A stretch of DNA of 45,000 nt, from contig JALELZ010000008.1 in assembly GCA_022768465.1 (NCBI GenBank), positions 1 to 45,000 of the forward strand, read 5' to 3'. The notes under the pieces were generated by a model. The model did not search any database. It was not told the origin of the DNA and saw only the letters and a program-made list of their open reading frames with translations. Each line of letters opens with the position of its first letter. Positions within the stretch are counted from its first letter, which is position 1. Source of the stretch: Lachnospiraceae bacterium. GTDB taxonomy: Bacteria; Bacillota; Clostridia; Lachnospirales; Lachnospiraceae. Below, in pieces: positions 32,823-41,905 of this stretch. The translations under genes were made by a program, and so were the position numbers.

Positions 32823-33761
32823 TTAAATACGGTCATTTGAACCGAGTACGTCTACGATTTTGTGGTGAACCATTGCCTTAACAGCAGCACGTGCCGGCTT
32901 TAAGTATTCACGCGGATCGAACTTGTCCGGATGCTCATGCATAAACTGTCTGATAGTAGCAGTCATAGCAAGTCTGATATCTGAATCAATGTTTATCTTG
33001 CAGACTGCACTTCTTGCAGCCTCTCTGAGCTGATCCTCAGGTACTCCTATTGCGCCCGGCATATTTCCGCCGAACTTATTGATCGCAGCTACAAACTCCT
33101 GAGGCACGCTTGATGCTCCGTGAAGAACTATAGGGAAGCCCGGAAGCTTCTTCTCGATCTCATGAAGAACATCAAAACGAAGATGCGGATCTGTGCCCGG
33201 CTTAAACTTGTAAGCACCGTGGCTGGTTCCAATAGCGATAGCAAGTGAATCGCAGCCTGTACGATCTACAAATTCCTCAACCTCTTCAGGTCTTGTGTAT
33301 GATGAATCCTCTGCGCTGACATTAACATCATCTTCGATGCCTGCAAGTGTTCCGAGCTCAGCCTCAACAACTACTCCGTGTGCATGTGCATAATCAACGA
33401 CCTGTCTTGTAAGAGCTATATTTTCCTCAAAGGACTTACTTGAACCGTCTATCATTACAGATGTGAAACCGCCGTCAATGCATGACTTGCAGGTCTCAAA
33501 ATCAGGACCGTGATCAAGGTGAAGTGCCATAGGTATCTCAGGACACTCTATAAGCGCAGCCTCCACAAGCTTTACAAGGTATGTGTGATTAGCATAGGCT
33601 CTTGCACCCTTTGAAACCTGAAGGATAACAGGTGAATGTGTTTCCTGGCATGCCTCTGTAATGCCCTGTATTATCTCCATATTGTTAACATTGAAAGCAC
33701 CTATAGCATAGCCGCCGTTGTATGCCTTTTTGAACATTTCTGTCGTCGTAACAAGTGGCAT
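32823..33761 (-). CDS. fba: Class II fructose-bisphosphate aldolase
   Basis: 312 residues. Zinc and catalytic residues are in HLDHG (81-85), and later HGASSVP and the phosphate-binding stretch are present. It splits fructose-1,6-bisphosphate to two triose phosphates. AAAAGGAG lies before the ATG. It comes just before pfp in the same direction, so consecutive glycolytic steps are linked. The long Clostridial class II form without a C-terminal extension fits. Confidence 0.96.
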   Translation of the reverse strand: MPLVTTTEMFKKAYNGGYAIGAFNVNNMEIIQGITEACQETHSPVILQVSKGARAYANHTYLVKLVEAALIECPEIPMALHLDHGPDFETCKSCIDGGFTSVMIDGSSKSFEENIALTRQVVDYAHAHGVVVEAELGTLAGIEDDVNVSAEDSSYTRPEEVEEFVDRTGCDSLAIAIGTSHGAYKFKPGTDPHLRFDVLHEIEKKLPGFPIVLHGASSVPQEFVAAINKFGGNMPGAIGVPEDQLREAARSAVCKINIDSDIRLAMTATIRQFMHEHPDKFDPREYLKPARAAVKAMVHHKIVDVLGSNDRI

Positions 33762-33828
33762 TTTGTAACTCCTTTTAAGTATATGATTAATATATTGCGT
33801 TATTTGCCATAACTATTACAGTATAACA

Positions 33829-34611
33829 TTATTCGAGGCTTAAATCCATACCCGCAGCGATCTCAAGACGTATCATTATCAGACTTAATATCGCTATTGC
33901 CGCTGTTTCAGTCCTTAAAATACGTTTTCCGAGTGATATCGGAGTTATACCGTGTCTTTTTGCCATGCTGACCTCAAGCGGGTCGAAGCCTCCCTCAGGC
34001 CCTATGAAGACACCGATAGAGTTGCCCGGGATAAAGCTGACAATAGCCTCACAGGTGGCAATAATGCCCTTTTCATCCTCATAAGGTATGAGACGGACAT
34101 TAAGCTCCTCACACATTTCAACTGCCTCTTTAAAATTGACCACCTTATGTATATGAGGGATGACGCTTCTTTTTGACTGCTTTGCAGCGCTTTCTGCAAT
34201 TGCCTGCCAGCGTTTTACCTTAGCATCCGCTTTTTTATCATCAAGCTTGACCACACAGTTCTTGGAGGCTACCGGAACAATATCTGTAACTCCGAGCTCT
34301 GCTGCCTTTTGGATTATAAGCTCCATCTTATCAGATTTCGGCAGACACTGAAAAAGCACCACTCTTGCGGGAAGCTCGTGATTTTCCTCACAGATCTCCT
34401 CAATCATAAGTTTTAATGCCGTGCCTTCGGAATCATTTTCATCGGTAACCTTATCGACCGTGCACATATAATCCGTTCCGTCAGGATCACTTATCATCAC
34501 TCTCTCGCCCGGCTTTAAACGCAGTACATTTACCGCATGATTATAATCATCGCCGGTTATCAATATATTTTTATCTGAAATATTCTCTTTATCAACAAAA
34601 AAATGATACAT
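33829..34611 (-). CDS. rsmE: 16S rRNA m3U1498 methyltransferase RsmE
   Basis: 260 residues, a SPOUT methyltransferase. An N-terminal PUA-like domain (HAVNVLRLKPGERVMI) is followed by the knot motifs FIGPEGGF and LGKRILRTETAAIAIL near the C-terminus. It methylates U1498 in 16S rRNA. In many Firmicutes rsmE follows prmA; here they are separated by serine genes and nnrD. It begins 4 bp after the DUF1015 stop, so it belongs to the ser transcript. Confidence 0.95.
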   Translation of the reverse strand: MYHFFVDKENISDKNILITGDDYNHAVNVLRLKPGERVMISDPDGTDYMCTVDKVTDENDSEGTALKLMIEEICEENHELPARVVLFQCLPKSDKMELIIQKAAELGVTDIVPVASKNCVVKLDDKKADAKVKRWQAIAESAAKQSKRSVIPHIHKVVNFKEAVEMCEELNVRLIPYEDEKGIIATCEAIVSFIPGNSIGVFIGPEGGFDPLEVSMAKRHGITPISLGKRILRTETAAIAILSLIMIRLEIAAGMDLSLE

Positions 34612-34615
34612 AGTC

Positions 34616-35944
34616 TTAAAATTCGTGTATAAACAAACCGCTTCTTAGCTTAGGTTCAAACCAGGTAGACTTTGGCGGCATTAAAAGCCCGGCATCTGCT
34701 ACCTTGAACAGCTCAGAGATATCCGTAGGATACATTGCAAATGCTGCTGCAGGTCCTTTTTTTGAAAGACTTCCTTCAGCTTTACTCTCTTTTGTAAAGT
34801 CCTCCGCATCCTTTACAAGCTCCTTAAGTCCTCTTATTCCTCCAATAAAGCTGATCCTGTTATCTGTACGCGGATCCCTGATACCTAAAAGCTTTGAAAG
34901 CACTTCGTCCTGCAGTACTGAAACATCAAGGCTTTTGACTGGATCTGCAGCTTTTTCGGATGCATATTCCGGCTTTAGCCTAAGCTTATAGGTCCTGCCG
35001 TAAAGATACATTCCGACCTCATACTTTTCTCCGGGTCTTAACAATTCATCTATATCGTCACTGTCAGATTCACATAAAAGTGAGGTACATTCGATATCAT
35101 AAATATTTTCAAGTGCTTCAAGAAAATCGCTGACCGAATATCCATTGAGATCCTTTACGACTCTGTTATAGTCCATTATCCTAAGCTCGCTGTCAGGGAA
35201 AAGCACTGATAAAAAGAAGTTATATTCAGCTGAAGCATCATATCCGCCCTTTGCAGAAGCTTCCTCTCTTCTCTTTAGCGCGACCTTTACAGCCGATGCA
35301 GCTCTGTGATGGCCATCGGCTATATATGTGCATTTGATCTCGGAAAACAGTCTGCAAAGCTCAGCCACCACGTCCTTATCAGCTATTATCCAGACTCTGT
35401 GCCCGATACCATCCTCGCTGATAAAATCATATACAGGTGCCTTTTTTTCTTTTTCAGTATTTACCAGTGTATTGATCCTATCGTCCGCATGATAGCTTAA
35501 GAAGATAGGCCCTGTCTGTGCGCTCATAACGTCGACATGATGTATCCTGTCGAGCTCCTTTGCAGCTACTGTATTTTCATGCTTTCTGCATATACCGTTA
35601 AGATAATCATCCACCGATGACAGTGCAGCTATGCCGGTCTGTGTCCTGCCGTCCATAGTCTGCTCATAAATATAAAAGCAGTCCGTATCATCCTTTATAT
35701 AGACCCCCTCCGCCTTCTGCTTCTCATATCTTTCTTTAGCTGCCTTGTAAACGTCATCAGCGTACATGTCATGCTCAGGTCCAAACATTGTTTCAGGTCT
35801 GTCAATGTTAAGAAAGCTGTAGGGTCTGTTCTTCACAGCCTCTGCAGCCTCCTCTCTTGAATATACGTCATAAGGCAGCGCAGCCACTTCAGCCGCCTTA
35901 TCGGCAGCCGGTCTGACCGCTCTGAATGGTCTAATATCAGCCAT
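34616..35944 (-). CDS. DUF1015 protein linked to serine synthesis, with a DGHHR motif
   Basis: 442 residues of the DUF1015 family, whose reaction is not established as far as I know. It starts with ADIRPFRAVRPAADKAAEV and has PYDV at 24-27. A central IADGHHRAAS (208-217) resembles the DGHxR-type catalytic motif of ParB-fold serine kinases (SbnI/SerK). It lies 22 bp after serA and 4 bp before rsmE. No serB phosphatase is in the window. A role in phosphoserine or serine metabolism is inference from motif and neighbours. Confidence 0.85.
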   Translation of the reverse strand: MADIRPFRAVRPAADKAAEVAALPYDVYSREEAAEAVKNRPYSFLNIDRPETMFGPEHDMYADDVYKAAKERYEKQKAEGVYIKDDTDCFYIYEQTMDGRTQTGIAALSSVDDYLNGICRKHENTVAAKELDRIHHVDVMSAQTGPIFLSYHADDRINTLVNTEKEKKAPVYDFISEDGIGHRVWIIADKDVVAELCRLFSEIKCTYIADGHHRAASAVKVALKRREEASAKGGYDASAEYNFFLSVLFPDSELRIMDYNRVVKDLNGYSVSDFLEALENIYDIECTSLLCESDSDDIDELLRPGEKYEVGMYLYGRTYKLRLKPEYASEKAADPVKSLDVSVLQDEVLSKLLGIRDPRTDNRISFIGGIRGLKELVKDAEDFTKESKAEGSLSKKGPAAAFAMYPTDISELFKVADAGLLMPPKSTWFEPKLRSGLFIHEF

Positions 35945-35966
35945 TTTTACCCTCTTATAAATTTTG

Positions 35967-37136
35967 TTATTTAACTATACGAACTCTGAGCATTCCTTCA
36001 ATAGCTCTGATCCTGTTAAGTGCAGCATCCGTGATCCTTGTATCTATATCCATAAGGGTATAAGCATATTTGTCACGGCTCGCATTCTGCATGTTCGCAA
36101 TATTAATATTGGCATCTCCCATTATAGCTGTAAGCTTTCCGAGCATACCGGGTGTATTCTTGTGAAGGCATGCGATTCGTGACTCCACCTTGCATATTCC
36201 TGCATCAATGTCAGGATAATTCACTGAATGACGAATGTTTCCGTTATCAAGATAATCCTGAAGCTGTTCTACTGCCATCTTTGCGCAGTTATCCTCTGAC
36301 TCCTCCGTAGATGCTCCAAGGTGCGGAGTAACGACCGTATTCGGCATAATAACAGACTTTGGTGTTGGGAAATCGGTAACATATTTTGCTACCTTGCCGC
36401 TTCTTAATGCCTCTGTTATATCGTCTTCATTTACAACAAAGCCTCTGGAGAAGTTAAGTATTCTGACTCCGTCCTTCATCTTTGCAAAGGAAAGCTTATT
36501 AAGCATGTCTCTGCTGGATTCTGTTGCCGGCACATGAACAGTTATGTAGTCGCATTTTTCGAAGAGATCGTCGATATATTCCTCATGCTTAACCTCTCTC
36601 TTAAGTCTCCATGCAGATCCGACAGAGATATAAGGATCATAGCCGTATACCTCCATGCCAAGGTAAGCGCACATATTTGCCACTACTACACCAATAGCTC
36701 CTAAGCCTATAACGCCGATCTTCTTTCCTATGACCTCATGACCTGAGAATGCCTTCTTTGCCTTCTCTGCATCCTTTGCGATGTCTTCGTCATTAGCATT
36801 GGCCTTTACCCACTCAATGCCGCCGACAATGTCTCTGGAGGCAAGCATAAGACCTGCAAGAACCATTTCCTTTACTGCGTTGGCATTAGCTCCAGGGGTA
36901 TTAAGAACAACGATTCCCTCTTCTGCACAGCGGTCAAGCGGAATGTTATTTACTCCCACACCTGCTCTGGCAATGGCTCTTAAAGAAGGAGCGAACTTCA
37001 TATCCTTCATCTCGGCGCTTCTTACAAGTGCTCCGTGAGCCTCTTCCATCTTATCTGTAGTCGAATATCCGTCTCTGAATTCTCTGAGTCCGTGATCGCT
37101 TATGTTATTTAATAAAAGTATTTTTCTATTCTTCAT
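35967..37136 (-). CDS. serA: D-3-phosphoglycerate dehydrogenase (short type with ACT domain)
   Basis: 389 residues. The NAD site is GLGAIG (144-149), the catalytic Arg and Glu-His region lies in NFSRGFVV and HLGASTEES, and a C-terminal ACT domain (about 320-389) probably senses serine. It oxidises 3-phosphoglycerate in the first step of serine synthesis. It follows serC with a 172-bp gap containing a hexamer repeat and precedes DUF1015 by 22 bp. Confidence 0.95.
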   Translation of the reverse strand: MKNRKILLLNNISDHGLREFRDGYSTTDKMEEAHGALVRSAEMKDMKFAPSLRAIARAGVGVNNIPLDRCAEEGIVVLNTPGANANAVKEMVLAGLMLASRDIVGGIEWVKANANDEDIAKDAEKAKKAFSGHEVIGKKIGVIGLGAIGVVVANMCAYLGMEVYGYDPYISVGSAWRLKREVKHEEYIDDLFEKCDYITVHVPATESSRDMLNKLSFAKMKDGVRILNFSRGFVVNEDDITEALRSGKVAKYVTDFPTPKSVIMPNTVVTPHLGASTEESEDNCAKMAVEQLQDYLDNGNIRHSVNYPDIDAGICKVESRIACLHKNTPGMLGKLTAIMGDANINIANMQNASRDKYAYTLMDIDTRITDAALNRIRAIEGMLRVRIVK

Positions 37137-37267
37137 CTTTCTGTATCGTTATCCGGCAATATATACTGCCGTGTCACCATCCTTTTAATATTCTATAAGT
37201 CTTAAATATATGTAATTATTTGTTATCCTGATTTTTTTCTCAGTCCGGCTGTATCCGTCGTTTAGCT

Positions 37268-37294
37268 GCTTAAGCTTAAGCTTAAGCTTAAGCT
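37268..37294. repeat. (GCTTAA)4 self-complementary hexamer repeat
   Basis: Four tandem GCTTAA units and a partial fifth, between the serC stop (14 bp away) and serA. The unit is its own near-complement (GCTTAAGC), so the tract can fold as a hairpin and can change length by slippage. Confidence 0.85.
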
Positions 37295-37308
37295 AAGGCT
37301 GTCCTTTA

Positions 37309-38391
37309 TCAGCAATGGCTCTTTTCGAAGCGCTCCATCTCATCCACAAGAGCCTGAACGCCCTCATAAGGCATAGCGTTGTAGATAGATGCTCTCATAC
37401 CGCCGACTGTTCTGTGTCCCTTGATATTCTTAATGCCCTTTTCTGAGCACTCAGCAATGAACGCCTTATCAAGCTCATCATTTCCAGTAACGAACGGTAC
37501 GTTCATAAGAGAACGTGAATCCTTTCTTACTGTACCCTTGAACAGCTTGGAATTATCAAGATAATCATATAATAATGCGGCCTTCTTTTCATTCTTAGCC
37601 TTCATAACCTCTAAGCCGCCCATATCCTTGATCCATTTGAACACCTTTCCGCAGGTATATATTCCCCAGGTATTAGGCGTATTATACATTGAATCATTGT
37701 CAGCCTGAGTCTTCCATTTAAGCGTTGTAGGTGTTCCCGGAAGCACATCATCGGTGATAAGATTTTCTCTTACGATCACTGTTACAAGTCCGGCAGGGCC
37801 TGCATTCTTCTGCACTCCTGCATAGATGACTCCGTATTTATTGACATCGAGAGGCTCAGAAACGAACATGGATGAAACATCAGATACCAGCACCTTACCC
37901 TTTGTGTCAGGAAGCTTCGGATATCTGGTTCCGTATATTGTGTTATTCTGACAAATGTATACATAGTCAGCATCGTCAGATATCTTAAGATCGTCAAGAT
38001 CAGGTATATATGTAAATGTCTCATCCTCTGAGGAAGCGATAACATTAACATTTCCGTACATCCCGGCTTCCTTGATGGCCTTCTTTGTCCAGACTCCTGT
38101 ATTGATATAATCGGCTGTCTTATTCTTCATAAGGTTCATCGGAACGGCAGCAAACTGCTGTGATGCGCCTCCCTGTACAAAAAGCACCTTATAGTTATCC
38201 GGTATCGCCATTATATCTCTGAGAGTATTCTCTGTTGTATGGAGGATATCTTCAAAGTCTTTAGATCGATGGCTCATCTCCATGACACTCATTCCTGAGG
38301 TGCCGTACTCCAACATTTCACTCTGTATCTCTTTAAGAACCGACTCAGGCATACATGCCGGTCCTGCGCTGAAGTTAAAAACTCTGCTCAT
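37309..38391 (-). CDS. serC: Phosphoserine aminotransferase
   Basis: 360 residues, class V aminotransferase. The N-terminus NFSAGPACMPESVL is typical; PLP Lys195 is in AGVQKNAGPAG. It converts 3-phosphohydroxypyruvate and glutamate to phosphoserine. AAGGAGGAAGT lies directly before the ATG. It is the first gene of serC-serA-DUF1015-rsmE. The usual last step, SerB, is not encoded here. Confidence 0.96.
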   Translation of the reverse strand: MSRVFNFSAGPACMPESVLKEIQSEMLEYGTSGMSVMEMSHRSKDFEDILHTTENTLRDIMAIPDNYKVLFVQGGASQQFAAVPMNLMKNKTADYINTGVWTKKAIKEAGMYGNVNVIASSEDETFTYIPDLDDLKISDDADYVYICQNNTIYGTRYPKLPDTKGKVLVSDVSSMFVSEPLDVNKYGVIYAGVQKNAGPAGLVTVIVRENLITDDVLPGTPTTLKWKTQADNDSMYNTPNTWGIYTCGKVFKWIKDMGGLEVMKAKNEKKAALLYDYLDNSKLFKGTVRKDSRSLMNVPFVTGNDELDKAFIAECSEKGIKNIKGHRTVGGMRASIYNAMPYEGVQALVDEMERFEKSHC

Positions 38392-38547
38392 ACTTCCTCC
38401 TTTTTATAACATGCGGCGGGATAATGATTTGACGGATTTTCCCGTTCATAAGCCGCTTAAGACATTAATATACAACCGCTTTATGAATTTAGCAAGATAA
38501 AGAGTATAAAAACCTTTGATTTTAGTAGGTTTTAATTAAAAACATGC

Positions 38548-39669
38548 TCAGTAGGCTCCTGCTGCCTTATCAAGGCACCTGATCAAAGCTCTTCCGGCAT
38601 TTTCGCTTATGTCTCTTGCAATTATGCTGTGCTCACCTTTTTCCTCTGCTGCAAGTCGTCCTGCCGTGCCATGCAGATACACAGCTATAGGCAGAGCATC
38701 CTGAAGATTTCCCTTAAGCACTGCAGTAATTCCGGCTATAAAACCGCAAAGAGCATCTCCGCTTCCTGCCTTTGCCAATGCTCCGGATCCAGGGCTAAGC
38801 TTAATAACATGACCATCCTTATCAGCTATTACAGTCTCGTTATCTTTCAATATTACATTTATTCCCATGTGAGCGGCAAATATAGCTGCTGCCTTTATCG
38901 CATTTACTTTAAGCTCCGGAATGCTGTTGATTGCCTTAAGTGAATTTATCTCTCCGGCATCAGTATCAGCATGATCCTCGCTGTCAGTGCCTTCAATATC
39001 TCCATCCGTAAATGCAGTGTTCTTCTTTGTAATATCTGACGGTGCACCTTTTATAAGTCTAAGCATCTCCATCATATGCGGAGTTATCACTATGTTGGAA
39101 AATGCTTTTGTCCTTCCTTCTCCAATATTGCCGACTCCTGAAAGCAGCCTCAGATCATATCCTTCTTCTGCTATGATATTTAGCGCATCCGCATCTATAA
39201 CTACAAGCTTCTTCTTATGAAGCCTTGATACGACATCTGTCCTGAACAGCTCTGCAACAATAGCTTTAGCCGCTTCATCCTTTGATAAGCCGGGACCGAC
39301 AATAACATAGTCTGCCCAGTCAAGCTCATCCGAAAGCTCTTTTCCCTCGCAGCTTACATACATTGCCTCCGGAAGCAGTGTCTGCAGTATGATCCGGTTT
39401 ACCTCAGGCGCAAAATATTTCACCATTCCTATGCCGCATCTAAAGGCCGCAAGGCCTGAAATATATGCAGCACCTGCCATTCCGCTGCTGCCGGCTATGA
39501 TCAGAAGTTTACCGTATGTACCCTTATTGGAATCCGGTTCCCTTACGCTAAGCTTTTGTTTGTGACGAATAAAAAGCTCATTCATCACTTTTTCAGGCTC
39601 CTTAACTATAAAGCATGGGTTTTCCATGATATTCAGACTATTTATTTTTCCAAATGACATACTGTCCAT
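38548..39669 (-). CDS. nnrD: ADP-dependent NAD(P)HX dehydratase
   Basis: 373 residues, a ribokinase-fold repair enzyme that restores hydrated NADH and NADPH. Visible motifs: GKLLIIAGSSGMAGAAYISG (54-73), VGPGL, VITPH, and AGSGDAL (301-307). The NnrE epimerase domain, often fused at the N-terminus, is absent. Residues 219-250 are an acidic insertion. The start is uncertain: ATG codons at residues 1, 4, 15 and 29 are all possible and none has a strong ribosome site. It begins 40 bp after prmA. Confidence 0.88.
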   Translation of the reverse strand: MDSMSFGKINSLNIMENPCFIVKEPEKVMNELFIRHKQKLSVREPDSNKGTYGKLLIIAGSSGMAGAAYISGLAAFRCGIGMVKYFAPEVNRIILQTLLPEAMYVSCEGKELSDELDWADYVIVGPGLSKDEAAKAIVAELFRTDVVSRLHKKKLVVIDADALNIIAEEGYDLRLLSGVGNIGEGRTKAFSNIVITPHMMEMLRLIKGAPSDITKKNTAFTDGDIEGTDSEDHADTDAGEINSLKAINSIPELKVNAIKAAAIFAAHMGINVILKDNETVIADKDGHVIKLSPGSGALAKAGSGDALCGFIAGITAVLKGNLQDALPIAVYLHGTAGRLAAEEKGEHSIIARDISENAGRALIRCLDKAAGAY

Positions 39670-39709
39670 AGTTTTATAAAACTTGTATTTTGTCAGACTT
39701 ATTTATTAT

Positions 39710-40909
39710 TCAAACTCTCTTCGCCACTACAGAGCACCATTCCCCCTGAGTATTTATCGCAAGGATCTCCCAGGCATCATTCTCAGCAAATGCCTGCGTA
39801 ACATCCTCAAGCTTTTCGTCGATGATACCTGATGTGATAAAAATTCCGTCCTTTCTGATAAAGCTGTCGACAACACCCTTTCCTGCAAGCATACAGATAA
39901 CAGGTGCAAGGATATTGGCAATGACTATATCATAGCCCTTAGCCGGTGCTTCCTTTAAAGCAATGTCCGTTCCCGCTTCTTTTTCCTCATTATCTAAAGC
40001 CGATGAAGCATTTTCCTTTTTGAATGCCTTAAGTCTGTTATGTATCTTTGCAATAGTCTCATCATCGCCTATAACATTTCCTATATAAAGCTCAAACTGA
40101 TCCTTGCTGATGTCATTAAAGCTGCAGTTATCATGTATCGAAGGCTCGCACTGCTCATCAAGCTCTGTTGCCGTCACCATCTTAGCTCCCTCTTTCAGTG
40201 CCGCAATGCCTAAAATACCGCTTCCTGTTCCTATATCAAGAACTGTATCCCCAGGCTTAACATATTTTTCAACAGACTTTAAGCAAAGCTGTGTAGTTTC
40301 ATGAGAACCTGTGCCAAAAGCTGTACCGGGATCTATTTCAATGAGCTTAATGCTTCCGTCCTCAATGCCCTTTAAGCAGTCCTCAGGTATTTCTTCCCAT
40401 GTAGGCTTTATAAGAAAGCGGCCTGCCTGTATAGGCTTAAAATACTTCTTCCAGTTATCTCTCCAGTCGGTATCCTCTGTTACGCCTTCCTCAATGCGGC
40501 CTTCTCCTATATTGGCATATTCACGCATCTTATCAAGCTGCTCCCTGACATTTTCCATAAGCTCGTCTATTTCTTCCTGCTTCCAGATCCTGTCTGAAAT
40601 AGAATATGAATTGTCCTCTCCGGTCTCTCCTACTGATGCTAAGCCGGCTGTCGAAGCTGCTGTTTTGTTGTCATTTTCAGCTTCAGAGTTTTCATCATCC
40701 TCCATATGCAGGAAAAAGCTGAGTCTTGAGGTTCCGTCATCCGGTGCAAGCTCCGGAAGAATGTCTATGAACATACCCTTTGTGTCAGCATCTGAGAGAG
40801 GCACATTATCCTCGATTTGAACGCCCTCTACTCCGCACTCCATAAGCATCATGCTGACAAGATCCTCAGCCTCGGTAGTTGTGTGTACGGTAAATTTCTT
40901 CCACTTCAT
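39710..40909 (-). CDS. prmA: Ribosomal protein L11 methyltransferase with acidic insertions
   Basis: 399 residues from the ATG at 40909, which has GGAG 8 bases upstream and yields the family N-terminus MKWKKFTVHTT; an upstream ATG at 40957 overlaps the neighbour and is rejected. The SAM site is VLDIGTGSGILG (about 223-234) and IANILAP follows near 331. Usual PrmA is about 310 residues; two polar, acidic insertions (about 71-104 and 285-324) explain the difference. It trimethylates ribosomal protein L11. Confidence 0.93.
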   Translation of the reverse strand: MKWKKFTVHTTTEAEDLVSMMLMECGVEGVQIEDNVPLSDADTKGMFIDILPELAPDDGTSRLSFFLHMEDDENSEAENDNKTAASTAGLASVGETGEDNSYSISDRIWKQEEIDELMENVREQLDKMREYANIGEGRIEEGVTEDTDWRDNWKKYFKPIQAGRFLIKPTWEEIPEDCLKGIEDGSIKLIEIDPGTAFGTGSHETTQLCLKSVEKYVKPGDTVLDIGTGSGILGIAALKEGAKMVTATELDEQCEPSIHDNCSFNDISKDQFELYIGNVIGDDETIAKIHNRLKAFKKENASSALDNEEKEAGTDIALKEAPAKGYDIVIANILAPVICMLAGKGVVDSFIRKDGIFITSGIIDEKLEDVTQAFAENDAWEILAINTQGEWCSVVAKRV

Positions 40910-40913
40910 ATCT

Positions 40914-41672
40914 TTATCTCCGATTCTTCTTTTTCTTATATATTCTGTAAATGACAACCGATGCGGCCATCCACATAAGTTGTACTATTATCGCTATTAT
41001 AAATGCCGGCGACTTCGGCTCCTTAATATTCATACCTATTATAGGAAGCAGTATAGTCGTAGGCAGCATGCCGAGTATACAGCCCGGAAGGTATTTTCTG
41101 TATGAAACAGCTATAGCGCCCATATACATGCTGACTATATCACAAGGCAAAAATCCACCCGCAACTCTCGTGAGAAATGTAAATATGAAGTCATTTTCCG
41201 CACGAAGCTCCTTGACCTGCTGCGCTTTGGGATATTTTGAGACTATTCGTTCCACGGCAGAGGTTCCGATAAATCTTCCGATAACGTACGGCAGAGACAC
41301 CATGACTGCTGTGCCGATTATATTTACAAGCACAGCTATCGGAAGCGGAAACATTATGCCTGCTGCCGCATAAAGGATCCCGTTATATATTACTATACTG
41401 AGACTTTTTATCCCAAACATAGCAATCAATATAAATGCGGCCGTAAGTTTGTTTTTGGGTTCAAAGCTCAGTATTTCTACAATAGAAATGTCATTTCTGT
41501 GTATAAAGCAGAATATCACTATTGCCGCCCAAATCAAGGCAATACATATCTTTAATATCAGCAGTATATTATCATCCTTTTTTTGCTTATTCTCACTGCT
41601 GACATTTCTTTCATTTTCTGACAGTGTACTCACCTGTCCTTCCTTATACTTATCTGTAAGTTCCTGCTGCAT
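40914..41672 (-). CDS. TVP38/TMEM64 (VTT/DedA-like) membrane protein
   Basis: About 252 residues from the ATG at 41672; a TTG at 41693 is an alternative start. A polar N-terminus of some 35 residues is followed by five to six membrane helices. The VTT core is seen in YAAAGIMFPLPIAVLVNIIGT, then a loop with FTFLTRVAGGFLPCDIVSMYMGA. Homologues are thought to act in lipid or envelope maintenance; the substrate is not known. It ends 5 bp before prmA and probably shares its transcript. Confidence 0.88.
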   Translation of the reverse strand: MQQELTDKYKEGQVSTLSENERNVSSENKQKKDDNILLILKICIALIWAAIVIFCFIHRNDISIVEILSFEPKNKLTAAFILIAMFGIKSLSIVIYNGILYAAAGIMFPLPIAVLVNIIGTAVMVSLPYVIGRFIGTSAVERIVSKYPKAQQVKELRAENDFIFTFLTRVAGGFLPCDIVSMYMGAIAVSYRKYLPGCILGMLPTTILLPIIGMNIKEPKSPAFIIAIIVQLMWMAASVVIYRIYKKKKNRR

Positions 41673-41767
41673 GCTTTGTGTTTCCGAAAACAAGCCTGCA
41701 GAGGAAAGTTGAACCGTTTAATTATGGTATCATTATATGATCTTTGTATGCAACTTGAAAACCGTTT

Positions 41768-41802
41768 AAAAAAGCTGCCGCACCATTTATATGATACGGC
41801 AG
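41768..41802 (-). terminator. Terminator downstream of pckA
   Basis: Minus strand: CTGCCG (41797-41802) and CGGCAG (41775-41780), 16-base loop, then CTTTTTT. It lies about 105 bp past the pckA stop and before the VTT gene. Confidence 0.7.
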
Positions 41803-41905
41803 TTTTATAAATATTACATAGTATATTTTCCACTTTAATATAGAAATAGATTTTGGCTTCTTAAAATAATCTATATTTTTAAACCTTAGCTACCATTTTT
41901 ATCTA

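Noticed and set aside
37140-37308. Serine-responsive riboswitch or attenuator between serC and serA
   Set aside because: Only the hexamer repeat is visible; there is no conserved aptamer pattern and no clear terminator before serA.
40910-40957. N-terminal extension of prmA
   Set aside because: It would overlap the VTT gene end, and the internal ATG at 40909 has the ribosome site and the family-typical N-terminus.
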